From JAZKSG01 sp036626215 (GTDB taxonomy: Archaea; Thermoplasmatota; E2; DHVEG-1): a stretch of 15,076 nucleotides of DNA. The DNA is taken from assembly GCA_036626215.1 (NCBI GenBank), contig JAZKSG010000031.1, positions 1-15,076 on the forward strand, written 5' to 3'. A program made the translations under genes and the position numbers. Shown in pieces: positions 6,827 to 12,706 of this stretch (the first letter of the stretch is position 1; each line of letters begins with the position of its first letter). Under the pieces are notes generated by a model. The model was not told where the DNA came from. It did no database searches and saw only the letters and a program-made list of their open reading frames with translations.

Positions 6827-8134
6827 ATGGAAACTTATAGAACTCATTATTCTAAAGATGTCTCTAAAGATGAACATGGGGAAACTATTGTTGTATCTGG
6901 TTGGTTGGAAGATATACGTAATCTTGGAGCTATAGCTTTTTTGATTCTTAGAGATCGTAAAGGAACATTGCAGGTTACAACTCTTAAAAAGAAACAACCT
7001 GAGTTTTTTGAAAAACTTGTAAAAATCCCTCGGGAATCTGTCTTAGCTGTTAAAGGTAGATGTAAACCTAGTGATAAAGCCCGTAACGGCTATGAAGTTA
7101 TACCAGAGGAATTTGAAGTTTTATCAGAGGCGGATACACCTCTACCTTTGGGTGTGGCTGATAAAGTTGAATCCGAGTTGGAGACTCGTTTAGATAATCG
7201 TTTTCTTGATCTGCGTAAACCAGAGGTTCAAGCAGTTTTTAAGATCAGAAATCAGGTTATACGAGCAGCGCATGAATATCTCAGAAATCAGAGTTTCGTT
7301 GAAATCCATACCCCTAAGATAATTGCTAGTTCATCGGAGGGAGGTACAGATGTTTTTGAACTTAGTTATTTTGAAAAACAAGCTTTTTTAGCGCAGAGTC
7401 CTCAGCTCTATAAGCAGACTATGATGGCTACTGGTTTAGATCGTGTGTATGAGATTCCTTGGTATTTCCGTGCTGAGGAACATAACACCCGTCGTCATCT
7501 AAATGAGAGTACTGCTTTGGATGTAGAGATGGCTTTTATTAAAAACGAAGAAGACGTCATAGGGATACTTGAAGGTCTTGTACATCATATATGGAAAAAA
7601 GCAAGTAGTTGTATGGAAGAGTTAGAGGTTTTAGATAGAGAAATAAAAATACCTGAAACTCCTTTTAAACGTATAACTTATGATGAAGCAATAGAGGTTC
7701 TTGAAAAAGAAGATGTAGACGTTAAATGGGGTGAAGACCTGGGGACTGAAGAAGAAAAAAAACTTGGAGAGATAATGAAGAAAAAAGGACATGAATTCTA
7801 TTTTATAACCCGATATCCGTTGGAAGCTAAACCATTTTATACACATCCAGAAGGAGAAAAACTTTCACGGGGTTTTGACCTTGCCTGTAACGGCGTGGAG
7901 CTTGCTTCTGGTAGTCAACGTATACACAATGTTGACATGTTGAAAAAGCAGGTGGAAAAATGTGGTCTTAAAGTTGAAGATTTCGAAAGTTATCTTAAAA
8001 CATTCCGTTACGGTATGCCACCTCATGGCGGTTTCGGTTTTGGAATTGAAAGATTGTTGATGGAACTGTTAGACATTTACAACATCCGGGAGTGTATACT
8101 GTTCCCTCGTGATAGAAACAGGTTGACACCATAA
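6827..8134 (+). CDS. aspS: Aspartyl-tRNA synthetase, archaeal/eukaryotic type (class IIb)
   Basis: Charges tRNA-Asp, and possibly tRNA-Asn, with aspartate in the cytoplasm. At 435 residues it matches the short archaeal form, which lacks the bacterial insertion domain. Order: N-terminal OB-fold anticodon domain (about 1-105, VVSGWLEDIRNLGAIAF), class II core with LDNRFLDLR, motif 1 region around VEIHTPKI (158-165), aspartate-pocket QSPQLYKQ (190-197), motif 2 FRAEEHNTRRH (214-224) and motif 3 GFGFGIERLL (402-411) with Arg409. At the two positions reported to separate tRNA-Asp-only from relaxed archaeal enzymes, it has Glu28 and Arg86 and not the His/Pro of the relaxed type. It starts 14 nt after the phosphopantothenate synthetase gene, so the two are likely cotranscribed. 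Confidence 0.97.
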   Translation: METYRTHYSKDVSKDEHGETIVVSGWLEDIRNLGAIAFLILRDRKGTLQVTTLKKKQPEFFEKLVKIPRESVLAVKGRCKPSDKARNGYEVIPEEFEVLSEADTPLPLGVADKVESELETRLDNRFLDLRKPEVQAVFKIRNQVIRAAHEYLRNQSFVEIHTPKIIASSSEGGTDVFELSYFEKQAFLAQSPQLYKQTMMATGLDRVYEIPWYFRAEEHNTRRHLNESTALDVEMAFIKNEEDVIGILEGLVHHIWKKASSCMEELEVLDREIKIPETPFKRITYDEAIEVLEKEDVDVKWGEDLGTEEEKKLGEIMKKKGHEFYFITRYPLEAKPFYTHPEGEKLSRGFDLACNGVELASGSQRIHNVDMLKKQVEKCGLKVEDFESYLKTFRYGMPPHGGFGFGIERLLMELLDIYNIRECILFPRDRNRLTP

Positions 8135-8172
8135 AAGAAAAACTATTTTTTATGTCGAAAATACAATTTAAA
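8135..8172. terminator. Bidirectional terminator between aspS and the beta-helix gene
   Basis: The 38-base convergent gap carries TTTTTT on the plus strand (about 8146-8151). On the minus strand it has T-runs (GTATTTTCG, then AGTTTTTC). These are short oligo-T signals usable from both sides; no strong hairpin is visible. Confidence 0.4.
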
Positions 8173-9381
8173 TTAGATTGCATATGGTTTTCCTGCAGGA
8201 TGAAAATCAATATTAACTGGAACTGGAGGTATATATTGTATAAATCTTTCAATCGGACTTCCATAAACTATTTTTGGAAGAAAACTGAAAAATGGTTTTG
8301 TTAAACCTCTCCAATTACTCCAATAATTTCCATCCCATTTGTTTCTAAAAGATTGAACCTGATAACCATTTCGATTTTGATTAGAAATTAGATTATTTTT
8401 AGTGATCAGGTTATTTTTTGAATACCATTCCAACATAACACCAATCACAGCATTGTTGGATATAAGATTGTTTTTTATTATGTTATTATTAGAAGAGTAA
8501 TCAAGTGTTATACCATGGACGATGTTATTTGAAAGATTGTTATATTGGAAAACATTGTTGCATGAACGAAAAGTCCAGATTCCACCATTTTGTGAAATAC
8601 TATTGTTTTCAATCGTACATTTTTTACAGTAAGCCATCAGGATCCCATTGTCACAGGTTGAAATATTTGCATTTTTAAGTGTCATATTAGTGCAATTAAC
8701 TGCTATTAATTGTCCTACATCCGAAGGTACAATAAAATCATTTGAATTCTTGTAGTAATAGAGTGGTTTACCATTTACTGTGTTATTTTCTATGCTATGA
8801 AGAAAATAGTTTATTTTAATTTCTGGTCTTCCATCATTTTCATATGGAGTAAAAGTTAGGCCATCATTTAGAAAACTGTTATCATGGATTGTTAGATTAG
8901 AAGATCTTACACAAAAAACCCCCATTGAATTATTTTTGATGATATTGCCAATTATCCTAATGTTTGAACTTTTAGTTTTTATTCCAGCTATGCACATGTT
9001 ATCCACGGTTTTTGCATCAGTTTTTTTTCCACCTGTTATAGTTAAATTAGAGATAGTTACTTCTTCAGCATTTATGGTTACAGTAGCCCCATTTTTACCG
9101 CCATTTATAACTGTATTATATCTATTCTCTCCGATAATAAGTATAGATTTATCAACAACTATATTTTCAAAATAAGTTCCATTGTAGATAAAAACAGTAT
9201 CCCCAACAGCCGAGCTGTTTATAGCTTTTTGAATTTTAGTATAATTTCCAGGTCCATGACCGCCGACATATAGAATCTTTTGTTTTTCATCAATATTTCT
9301 TACGTTTTCTAGAGACAGAGAAGTTTTAACAAAGATAGACAAAAAAAGAAGTGTTATTACAAGAATTGTCTTTTTTTTCAT
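8173..9381 (-). CDS. Secreted right-handed beta-helix (NosD/PbH1-like) protein
   Basis: 402 residues with a signal peptide: MKKK, a hydrophobic core at 5-18, and likely cleavage near residue 23. The mature N-terminus YVGGHGPGNYTKIQKAIN (38-55) and VGDTVFIYNGTYFENIVVDKSI (59-80) are typical openings of archaeal NosD-like solenoids. Repeated Asn-rich turns of about 22 residues follow (for example NNSMGVFC, NNIVHGITL, NNAVIGVML), then a conserved closing segment WDGNYWSNW (349-357) and NIDFHPAGKPY (390-400). Many Asn-X-Ser/Thr sequons suit a glycosylated cell-surface protein. Such proteins are commonly anchored or secreted carbohydrate- or surface-binding modules; the true ligand is unknown and no nos operon is present. 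It lies in an accessory-looking patch next to tRNA-Leu, convergent to aspS. Confidence 0.88.
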   Translation of the reverse strand: MKKKTILVITLLFLSIFVKTSLSLENVRNIDEKQKILYVGGHGPGNYTKIQKAINSSAVGDTVFIYNGTYFENIVVDKSILIIGENRYNTVINGGKNGATVTINAEEVTISNLTITGGKKTDAKTVDNMCIAGIKTKSSNIRIIGNIIKNNSMGVFCVRSSNLTIHDNSFLNDGLTFTPYENDGRPEIKINYFLHSIENNTVNGKPLYYYKNSNDFIVPSDVGQLIAVNCTNMTLKNANISTCDNGILMAYCKKCTIENNSISQNGGIWTFRSCNNVFQYNNLSNNIVHGITLDYSSNNNIIKNNLISNNAVIGVMLEWYSKNNLITKNNLISNQNRNGYQVQSFRNKWDGNYWSNWRGLTKPFFSFLPKIVYGSPIERFIQYIPPVPVNIDFHPAGKPYAI

Positions 9382-9403
9382 AAAAAATCATTCAACCCAC
9401 TAA

Positions 9404-9414
9404 CATTTAAATTG
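9404..9414 (-). promoter_or_regulatory. TATA box of the beta-helix gene
   Basis: Minus-strand CAATTTAAATG is centred 28 bases before the ATG at 9381. There is no Shine-Dalgarno in between, so the transcript is probably leaderless. Confidence 0.5.
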
Positions 9415-9546
9415 TTATTATATGAATAGATGTTTATTTTATTATTTAATATTTTTTGAGCAATTTTATTATCAGGAAAAAACATAACAAGTTTCTTACT
9501 TAATTTTATCAAATATAAAGATATGTCTTCATTTAAACAGATGTAT

Positions 9547-9580
9547 AAACAAAAAAGTGTGGGAGATACTATTTGAACTC
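9547..9580 (-). repeat. Imperfect copy of the tRNA-Leu 3' end and flank
   Basis: Plus-strand ATTTGAACTC at 9571-9580 is identical to 9999-10008, the T-arm of tRNA-Leu. To its left, GTG sits at the same distance (14 bases) as the GTG spanning the tRNA-Leu 3' boundary, with 7 of those 14 bases matching and a similar A-rich flank beyond. The T-stem cannot fold here and there is no 5' half, so it is a remnant and not a gene. Confidence 0.35.
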
Positions 9581-9640
9581 AGTTTTACCGATAAAAAACA
9601 CGTATAATTATCTACCCTATAATTTGCTATTTTTATTTCC

Positions 9641-9868
9641 TCAAGCCATTCCACCAAGCATTCCCAAAACAAAAATAGGTATAAATAATCCAAGAATACC
9701 TAAAATTAAACTTATAACCCCTAGTGCAAATTCTTTATCTATAGAAAAAATTCCTATCAAAATTGCAATTACTGCAAGAATCATTTGTATAATCTGTAGA
9801 ATGAATCGTGCTAAATAAAGTAAAACTCCAGCACTAGCAAGGGAAAAATCTAGGATAGGGAGTATCAT
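9641..9868 (-). CDS. Small hydrophobic membrane protein, possibly 5'-truncated by a frameshift
   Basis: 75 residues with about three hydrophobic segments (roughly 1-17, 20-40 and 48-74) separated by IFSIDKEFA; the last has a Gly/Leu/Ile pattern (LILGILGLFIPIFVLG). I recognise no family; it loosely resembles short DUF-type membrane proteins of bacteria and archaea. The in-frame ATG at 9868 has no Shine-Dalgarno, and an in-frame TAG lies about 27 bases upstream. In the neighbouring frame an ATG at 9923 opens a convincing N-terminus, MKKWILIPIVG, which would run straight into this frame if the five C at 9889-9893 were four. The intact gene would then have 94 residues. It could be a decayed gene, a sequencing error or a real short protein. 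It lies between a beta-helix gene and tRNA-Leu. Confidence 0.45.
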   Translation of the reverse strand: MILPILDFSLASAGVLLYLARFILQIIQMILAVIAILIGIFSIDKEFALGVISLILGILGLFIPIFVLGMLGGMA

Positions 9869-9985
9869 ACTCGATAACGCACAGGAAACCCCCTACTATC
9901 GGAATCAAAATCCATTTTTTCATCCAATCACAATGCTAGGAATCTTCTGTTTTTTTAACATTTTTGGAAAAGGTAAAACAAATAG

Positions 9986-10070
9986 TGCAGGGGACGAGAT
10001 TTGAACTCGTGGACCTCTACAGGACAGCGCCCTCAACGCTGCGCCGTTGGCCATGCTTGGCTACCCCTGC
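9986..10070 (-). tRNA. tRNA-Leu (anticodon GAG)
   Basis: Reading the minus strand from 10070: acceptor GCAGGGG pairs with CCCCTGC and the discriminator is A at 9986. TA follows at positions 8-9. The D-stem is GCC/GGC with a loop containing GG. The anticodon stem is CAGCG/CGCTG with loop TTGAGGG, giving anticodon GAG. A long variable arm (CCT GTAG AGG) marks a class II tRNA, and the T-arm is ACGAG TTCAAAT CTCGT. Identity is Leu, reading CUC and CUU. 85 nt; CCA is not encoded and there is no intron. Confidence 0.95.
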
Positions 10071-10105
10071 AAAAAAGTATGGGGGGTTTCAAAATAAGAA
10101 AAACC

Positions 10106-10115
10106 ATATTTATAT
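10106..10115 (-). promoter_or_regulatory. TATA box of tRNA-Leu
   Basis: Minus-strand ATATAAATAT is centred 40 bases before the tRNA 5' end, predicting a leader of about 15 nt for RNase P removal. It overlaps the 3' end of the HD-domain gene, which lies on the same strand. Confidence 0.45.
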
Positions 10116-10640
10116 TTTGTTAAGATCTATACCACATAGGTCTGATAGTTCTTTATGAAGTTTAACGAGTTTTATCGCATAGTTTTTTAAACCGTTTTGT
10201 AGTGCTTCTTCAACTTCTGCCTCAATTGTTTGTCGTCGACATCCATCGATTAAATTATCTGCATGACAGACAATTTTTTCTTCCAAAGTCTTTGGAGTGA
10301 AATCTTCATAAGGCAGTCCAAGTTTTTCTGCTTCATCTTTGTCTACCCCTGCTCCGATATGGTTACGGACGATTTGAACAATCCTGTTGGGTAAACCAAG
10401 TTTTTCTACCATTTTCGCACCCTTGGGGACATGTAGAATATCATGTGTTTTACATCTACCTATATCATGTAAGAGGCTGCCGACTTCTACCAGATTTTTG
10501 TCTACATTTTGTCTGCTGTTTTCAGCTATTTTTAACGCTAAACGTGATACGGCTTTACAATGATTTATAACTTTTTTACTACATCCTGCATCTTCCAAGA
10601 GTTGTATACATTTATCCTTTGTAGGTAACTCCTTGTTCAT
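10110..10640 (-). CDS. HD-domain (HDIG) protein, putative metal-dependent phosphohydrolase
   Basis: 176 residues. The HD metal site is complete: His27 (INHCKAVSRLA), His58-Asp59 with Gly61 (LLHDIGR), His94 (VRNHIGAG) and Asp128 in CHADNLID. This is the compact archaeal HDIG family related to TIGR00295, also similar in outline to small bacterial HD nucleotidases; substrates of the archaeal group are unknown to me. Expected chemistry is hydrolysis of a phosphoester or nucleotide in the cytoplasm. It lies 34 nt downstream of trm56 on the same strand with an AGGAGA ribosome-binding site at 10651-10656, so it is probably cotranscribed with the tRNA methylase, which hints at a role in RNA or nucleotide turnover. 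The fold is certain; the function is not. Confidence 0.88.
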   Translation of the reverse strand: MNKELPTKDKCIQLLEDAGCSKKVINHCKAVSRLALKIAENSRQNVDKNLVEVGSLLHDIGRCKTHDILHVPKGAKMVEKLGLPNRIVQIVRNHIGAGVDKDEAEKLGLPYEDFTPKTLEEKIVCHADNLIDGCRRQTIEAEVEEALQNGLKNYAIKLVKLHKELSDLCGIDLNKI

Positions 10641-10650
10641 TTATAGTTAT

Positions 10651-10656
10651 TCTCCT
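10651..10656 (-). promoter_or_regulatory. Shine-Dalgarno of the HD-domain gene
   Basis: AGGAGA on the minus strand, 10 nt before the ATG at 10640, within the 34-nt gap after trm56. It supports internal translation initiation on a shared transcript. Confidence 0.6.
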
Positions 10657-10674
10657 ATGCTGTTAACAAAAAAT

Positions 10675-11190
10675 TTATTTTTGTTGTTTAACGACTTTTT
10701 TTCCATTATTGGATGGAACAATTTTTATCTCCGGGTTTTTAAAACTTTTTTTAATCCATTTTCCTTCTGTCAGTCGGTCTAGGAACATTGCTAATGCAGC
10801 TACTTCTGAATGTGGCTGGTTGCCGACTGATACGTTATAATCAGCTTCGCCATATATCCATCCTGGTACTTTTTCAGCACCAATTACGATTAAAATATCA
10901 TCATTTTGTTTTATCTCTGTAGTTATTTTTTCTAGTGCTGCTCCATACATGGTTAGATGAACTATTATGCCCTTCCATTTTTTAATTATTTTTTTACTGT
11001 TTACACCGGTTTTTATATCAAAGTTTCCTCCAAAACGGTCTACTACAGAGTGTATGTTTTCCTCTATTTTTTTATCTTGGTTGTCAATATATATTTTGTC
11101 TGCACCGAAAGCCCGAGCTACCAGACATACATGGGTGGTTATTCGTTTGTCTCGTGCTTTTCTATGACCTATACGTAAAACAGATATCAT
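10675..11190 (-). CDS. trm56: tRNA (cytidine(56)-2'-O)-methyltransferase (SPOUT family)
   Basis: Methylates the 2'-O of C56 in the T-loop of archaeal tRNAs with S-adenosylmethionine (EC 2.1.1.206). At 171 residues it fits the family. The N-terminal signature VLRIGHRKARDKRITTHVCL (4-23) followed by ARAFGAD (25-31) is diagnostic. IIVHLTMYG (75-83), IVIGAEKVPG (101-110) and SVGNQPHSEVAALAMFLDR (121-139) form the knotted SAM-binding core. The tail after 145 is basic, suitable for tRNA contact. A strong TATA box places the transcription start at or next to the ATG, so the mRNA is leaderless. It is followed by the HD-domain gene in the same operon, with tRNA-Leu further downstream on the same strand. 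Confidence 0.95.
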   Translation of the reverse strand: MISVLRIGHRKARDKRITTHVCLVARAFGADKIYIDNQDKKIEENIHSVVDRFGGNFDIKTGVNSKKIIKKWKGIIVHLTMYGAALEKITTEIKQNDDILIVIGAEKVPGWIYGEADYNVSVGNQPHSEVAALAMFLDRLTEGKWIKKSFKNPEIKIVPSNNGKKVVKQQK

Positions 11191-11214
11191 AACAAAAAAA
11201 GAATACCAGGGATG

Positions 11215-11224
11215 CTATTTATAG
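11215..11224 (-). promoter_or_regulatory. TATA box of trm56 (leaderless promoter)
   Basis: Minus-strand CTATAAATAG is centred 29-30 bases before the ATG at 11190. The start of transcription should fall within a few bases of the ATG, and there is no Shine-Dalgarno. Confidence 0.6.
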
Positions 11225-11244
11225 GTTTTAATAAAAGAAACAGG

Positions 11245-11580
11245 TTATTTTTTTTCGAGTAGGTCGTCTACCTTCCGTTCGACATCTGAGCGTTTTTTTA
11301 TAGCTTGTTCAACATGTAGGTTATCTACTTTTTCTTCGATTGTTTCAACATTCCGCCAGGTTCTTGGATCAAAATCTTTTGAACTTTTCTTTTTTTTCAT
11401 TTCATCGGTGTCGAAGGTTTCATGGTATTTAGTAACTGTTTCTTCTTTTTTCTCTGGTTTTTCTGTTTCTTGTTCGTTTTCCTCGCTGATTAACTCTGCT
11501 TCTATGACTTCTAATGTTTCTTCGGATTCCTCTGGTTGATCTTTAGATTTTGATTTGCTGAATCGGTTCCAAAATGACAT
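11245..11580 (-). CDS. Small acidic coiled-coil-like protein, function unknown
   Basis: 111 residues, highly charged, with no membrane segment or cysteine; I recognise no family. It begins with a short aromatic/basic segment (MSFWNRFSKSKSK), continues with an acidic Glu-rich stretch (about 15-48), and ends in a probable helix (VETIEEKVDNLHVEQAIKKR, then DVERKVDDLLEKK) with a heptad-like pattern. That layout would fit an adaptor or a peripheral membrane protein, but this is a guess. The ATG is preceded by GGGAGG 13-14 bases away, a long but usable spacing, and by an in-frame TAA, so no longer start exists. The promoter carries a TATA box inside a perfect inverted repeat (11619-11636), suggesting specific control. 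It is separated from trm56 downstream by a 54-nt gap that carries the trm56 promoter. Confidence 0.75.
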   Translation of the reverse strand: MSFWNRFSKSKSKDQPEESEETLEVIEAELISEENEQETEKPEKKEETVTKYHETFDTDEMKKKKSSKDFDPRTWRNVETIEEKVDNLHVEQAIKKRSDVERKVDDLLEKK

Positions 11581-11618
11581 AAAACTTTTTTAGCCTCCCT
11601 TGGTTTTCTAAATGGTTT

Positions 11619-11636
11619 AACAGATTTATATCTGTT
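11619..11636 (-). promoter_or_regulatory. TATA box embedded in a 7-4-7 inverted repeat
   Basis: AACAGAT (11619-11625) and ATCTGTT (11630-11636) are perfect inverted arms around TTAT. On the minus strand the TATA-like GATATAAATC occupies the centre. The initiation site would be near 11601, directly upstream of GGGAGG at 11594-11599. A protein bound to the dyad would block TBP, so this is a candidate operator. Confidence 0.45.
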
Positions 11637-11751
11637 ATCTATTAAAGGTATAAAGGGGTTTTAATTGATAAAACTTTTCTTTATATAATATATGTCTATA
11701 AAAAAAGGATGGTGGCTGGAAAACTTTTAAAAATATGTTTTATTAGTAAAA

Positions 11752-11761
11752 TATTTAATAT
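11752..11761 (+). promoter_or_regulatory. TATA box of tRNA-Val
   Basis: TATTTAATAT is centred about 38 bases before the tRNA 5' end, implying a leader of about 11 nt. Between it and the tRNA is a short inverted repeat, TCTGT TAG ACAGA (11767-11779). Confidence 0.45.
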
Positions 11762-11793
11762 GGATCTCTGTTAGACAGAAATAGAAAAGGTTG

Positions 11794-11866
11794 GGGCTTA
11801 TAGTCTAGGGGTTATGACGTCGCCTTCACATGGCGGAGGTCGTCGGTTCAAATCCGGCTAAGCCCA
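11794..11866 (+). tRNA. tRNA-Val (anticodon CAC)
   Basis: Acceptor GGGCTTA pairs with TAAGCCC, discriminator A at 11866. The D-arm is GTC/GAC with a loop containing GGGG. The anticodon stem is TCGCC/GGCGG (one T-G pair) with loop TTCACAT, giving anticodon CAC, which reads GUG. The variable loop is AGGTC and the T-arm GTCGG TTCAAAT CCGGC. 73 nt, no intron, CCA not encoded. Confidence 0.95.
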
Positions 11867-11906
11867 TATCTGATATTATGGAAGAAATGGTTTGTTCTAA
11901 AATCTC

Positions 11907-11916
11907 AAAAAAAAAA
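11907..11916 (-). terminator. T10 terminator after the hsp20 gene
   Basis: Ten consecutive T on the minus strand lie about 27 bases beyond the hsp20 stop codon. It is a strong archaeal oligo-T terminator that also prevents antisense reading into tRNA-Val. Confidence 0.55.
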
Positions 11917-11942
11917 GTTGTGTAAAAGAAGAGAAAAATTGG

Positions 11943-12503
11943 TTATTCGATGTTGACGTTGAAACCTGTGTCTTTTTTCTTGTTTTTTCTTTTTAAAGTT
12001 ACGTCTAATATCCCGTTTTTGTATGTCGCATGGGTGGTTTTGGGTTTAACTTTGCAGGGTAGATCAACGTTTTTATGGAAGCTAAAATCTGGGTTGTCTA
12101 CATTTATTTCTAGTTGTTTTTCGGTGGCTTTTAGATCGATGTCGTCTTTGTTTAAACCTGGTAGTTCAACTGTTACCGCTACGTCTTCAGTGTTTTCGAT
12201 TACATCTACATCTGGTTCTTCCCGTTTTGTGTAATCTTTTTGGTCGAAAGGAGAGTCGTTTTTTGAGTTTCTGAAATGAGGTTTTCCATCCTCTCCGAAA
12301 TCGATTTTGAAGCTATGGGTGAATGGTTCGTCTTCTGGGTTCCAGGTGGAAAACTTTTTCATCATTTCCTCTGCCATATGTTGTAGATCTTTTTGTATTT
12401 CTTCATCGTTTAGAAAACGTTTTAGGAAATCTTCGTCTATCCCAAAACGATCAAACGGGTTGTCTTTTTCTTTGTCTTCATCATCTTTGTCATATGAAAC
12501 CAT
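11943..12503 (-). CDS. Small heat shock protein, Hsp20/alpha-crystallin family
   Basis: ATP-independent chaperone that binds unfolding proteins in the cytoplasm, usually as a large oligomer. Of 186 residues, the alpha-crystallin domain covers about 97-173: PDVDVIENTEDVAVTVELPG (98-116), NKDDIDLKATEKQLEI (118-133), then VDLPCKV and the hallmark TYKNGILDVTL (160-170, the AxxxGxL element). The tail has V-N-I (183-185), matching the IXI/V motif that docks onto a neighbouring dimer. The N-terminal arm of about 95 residues is long and acidic, with a helical segment at 22-52. The ATG has GAGGC about 9 bases upstream; TATA-like elements and an ACCAT-ATGGT dyad precede it. A single-gene transcript is likely, ended by a T10 run. 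Confidence 0.93.
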   Translation of the reverse strand: MVSYDKDDEDKEKDNPFDRFGIDEDFLKRFLNDEEIQKDLQHMAEEMMKKFSTWNPEDEPFTHSFKIDFGEDGKPHFRNSKNDSPFDQKDYTKREEPDVDVIENTEDVAVTVELPGLNKDDIDLKATEKQLEINVDNPDFSFHKNVDLPCKVKPKTTHATYKNGILDVTLKRKNKKKDTGFNVNIE

Positions 12504-12542
12504 GTTTATGTTGCCTCAAAAAAATCTTTGTTTTTTTGTTGT

Positions 12543-12572
12543 GATAAATTACCATCTATGGTTTATTTAACA
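12543..12572 (-). promoter_or_regulatory. hsp20 promoter region with dyad
   Basis: ACCAT (12551-12555) and ATGGT (12558-12562) form a perfect inverted repeat with a 2-base centre. On the minus strand the dyad is flanked by two TATA-like words, TTAAATAA (about 12563-12571) and TAATTTATC (12543-12551). It is suitably placed for a stress regulator but does not match the Phr consensus that I recall. Confidence 0.35.
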
Positions 12573-12706
12573 CTTTTGGTTTGGAAGAGGTGAGGGTGTA
12601 AAAAGTTGTGTTGTTATCATTTTGCATGTTAGTAAGTTATTCAATAGAGAAAGGTATAATGCTTCGGCGGAGAAATGATTGAAAAGATTTATTTTTTTAA
12701 TGGCTT

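Noticed and set aside
9573..9818. Plus-strand frame of 81 codons opposite the small membrane protein
   Set aside because: Its Ile/Pro/Lys-rich sequence is the expected complement of a hydrophobic gene, and its start falls inside the tRNA-like fragment.
9964..10158. Plus-strand frame of 64 codons
   Set aside because: It runs through the tRNA-Leu gene in antisense and into the HD-domain gene, so it is not coding.
12626..12682. 18-codon plus-strand frame in the gap upstream of hsp20
   Set aside because: It is very short with no ribosome-binding site or promoter signal, indistinguishable from chance.
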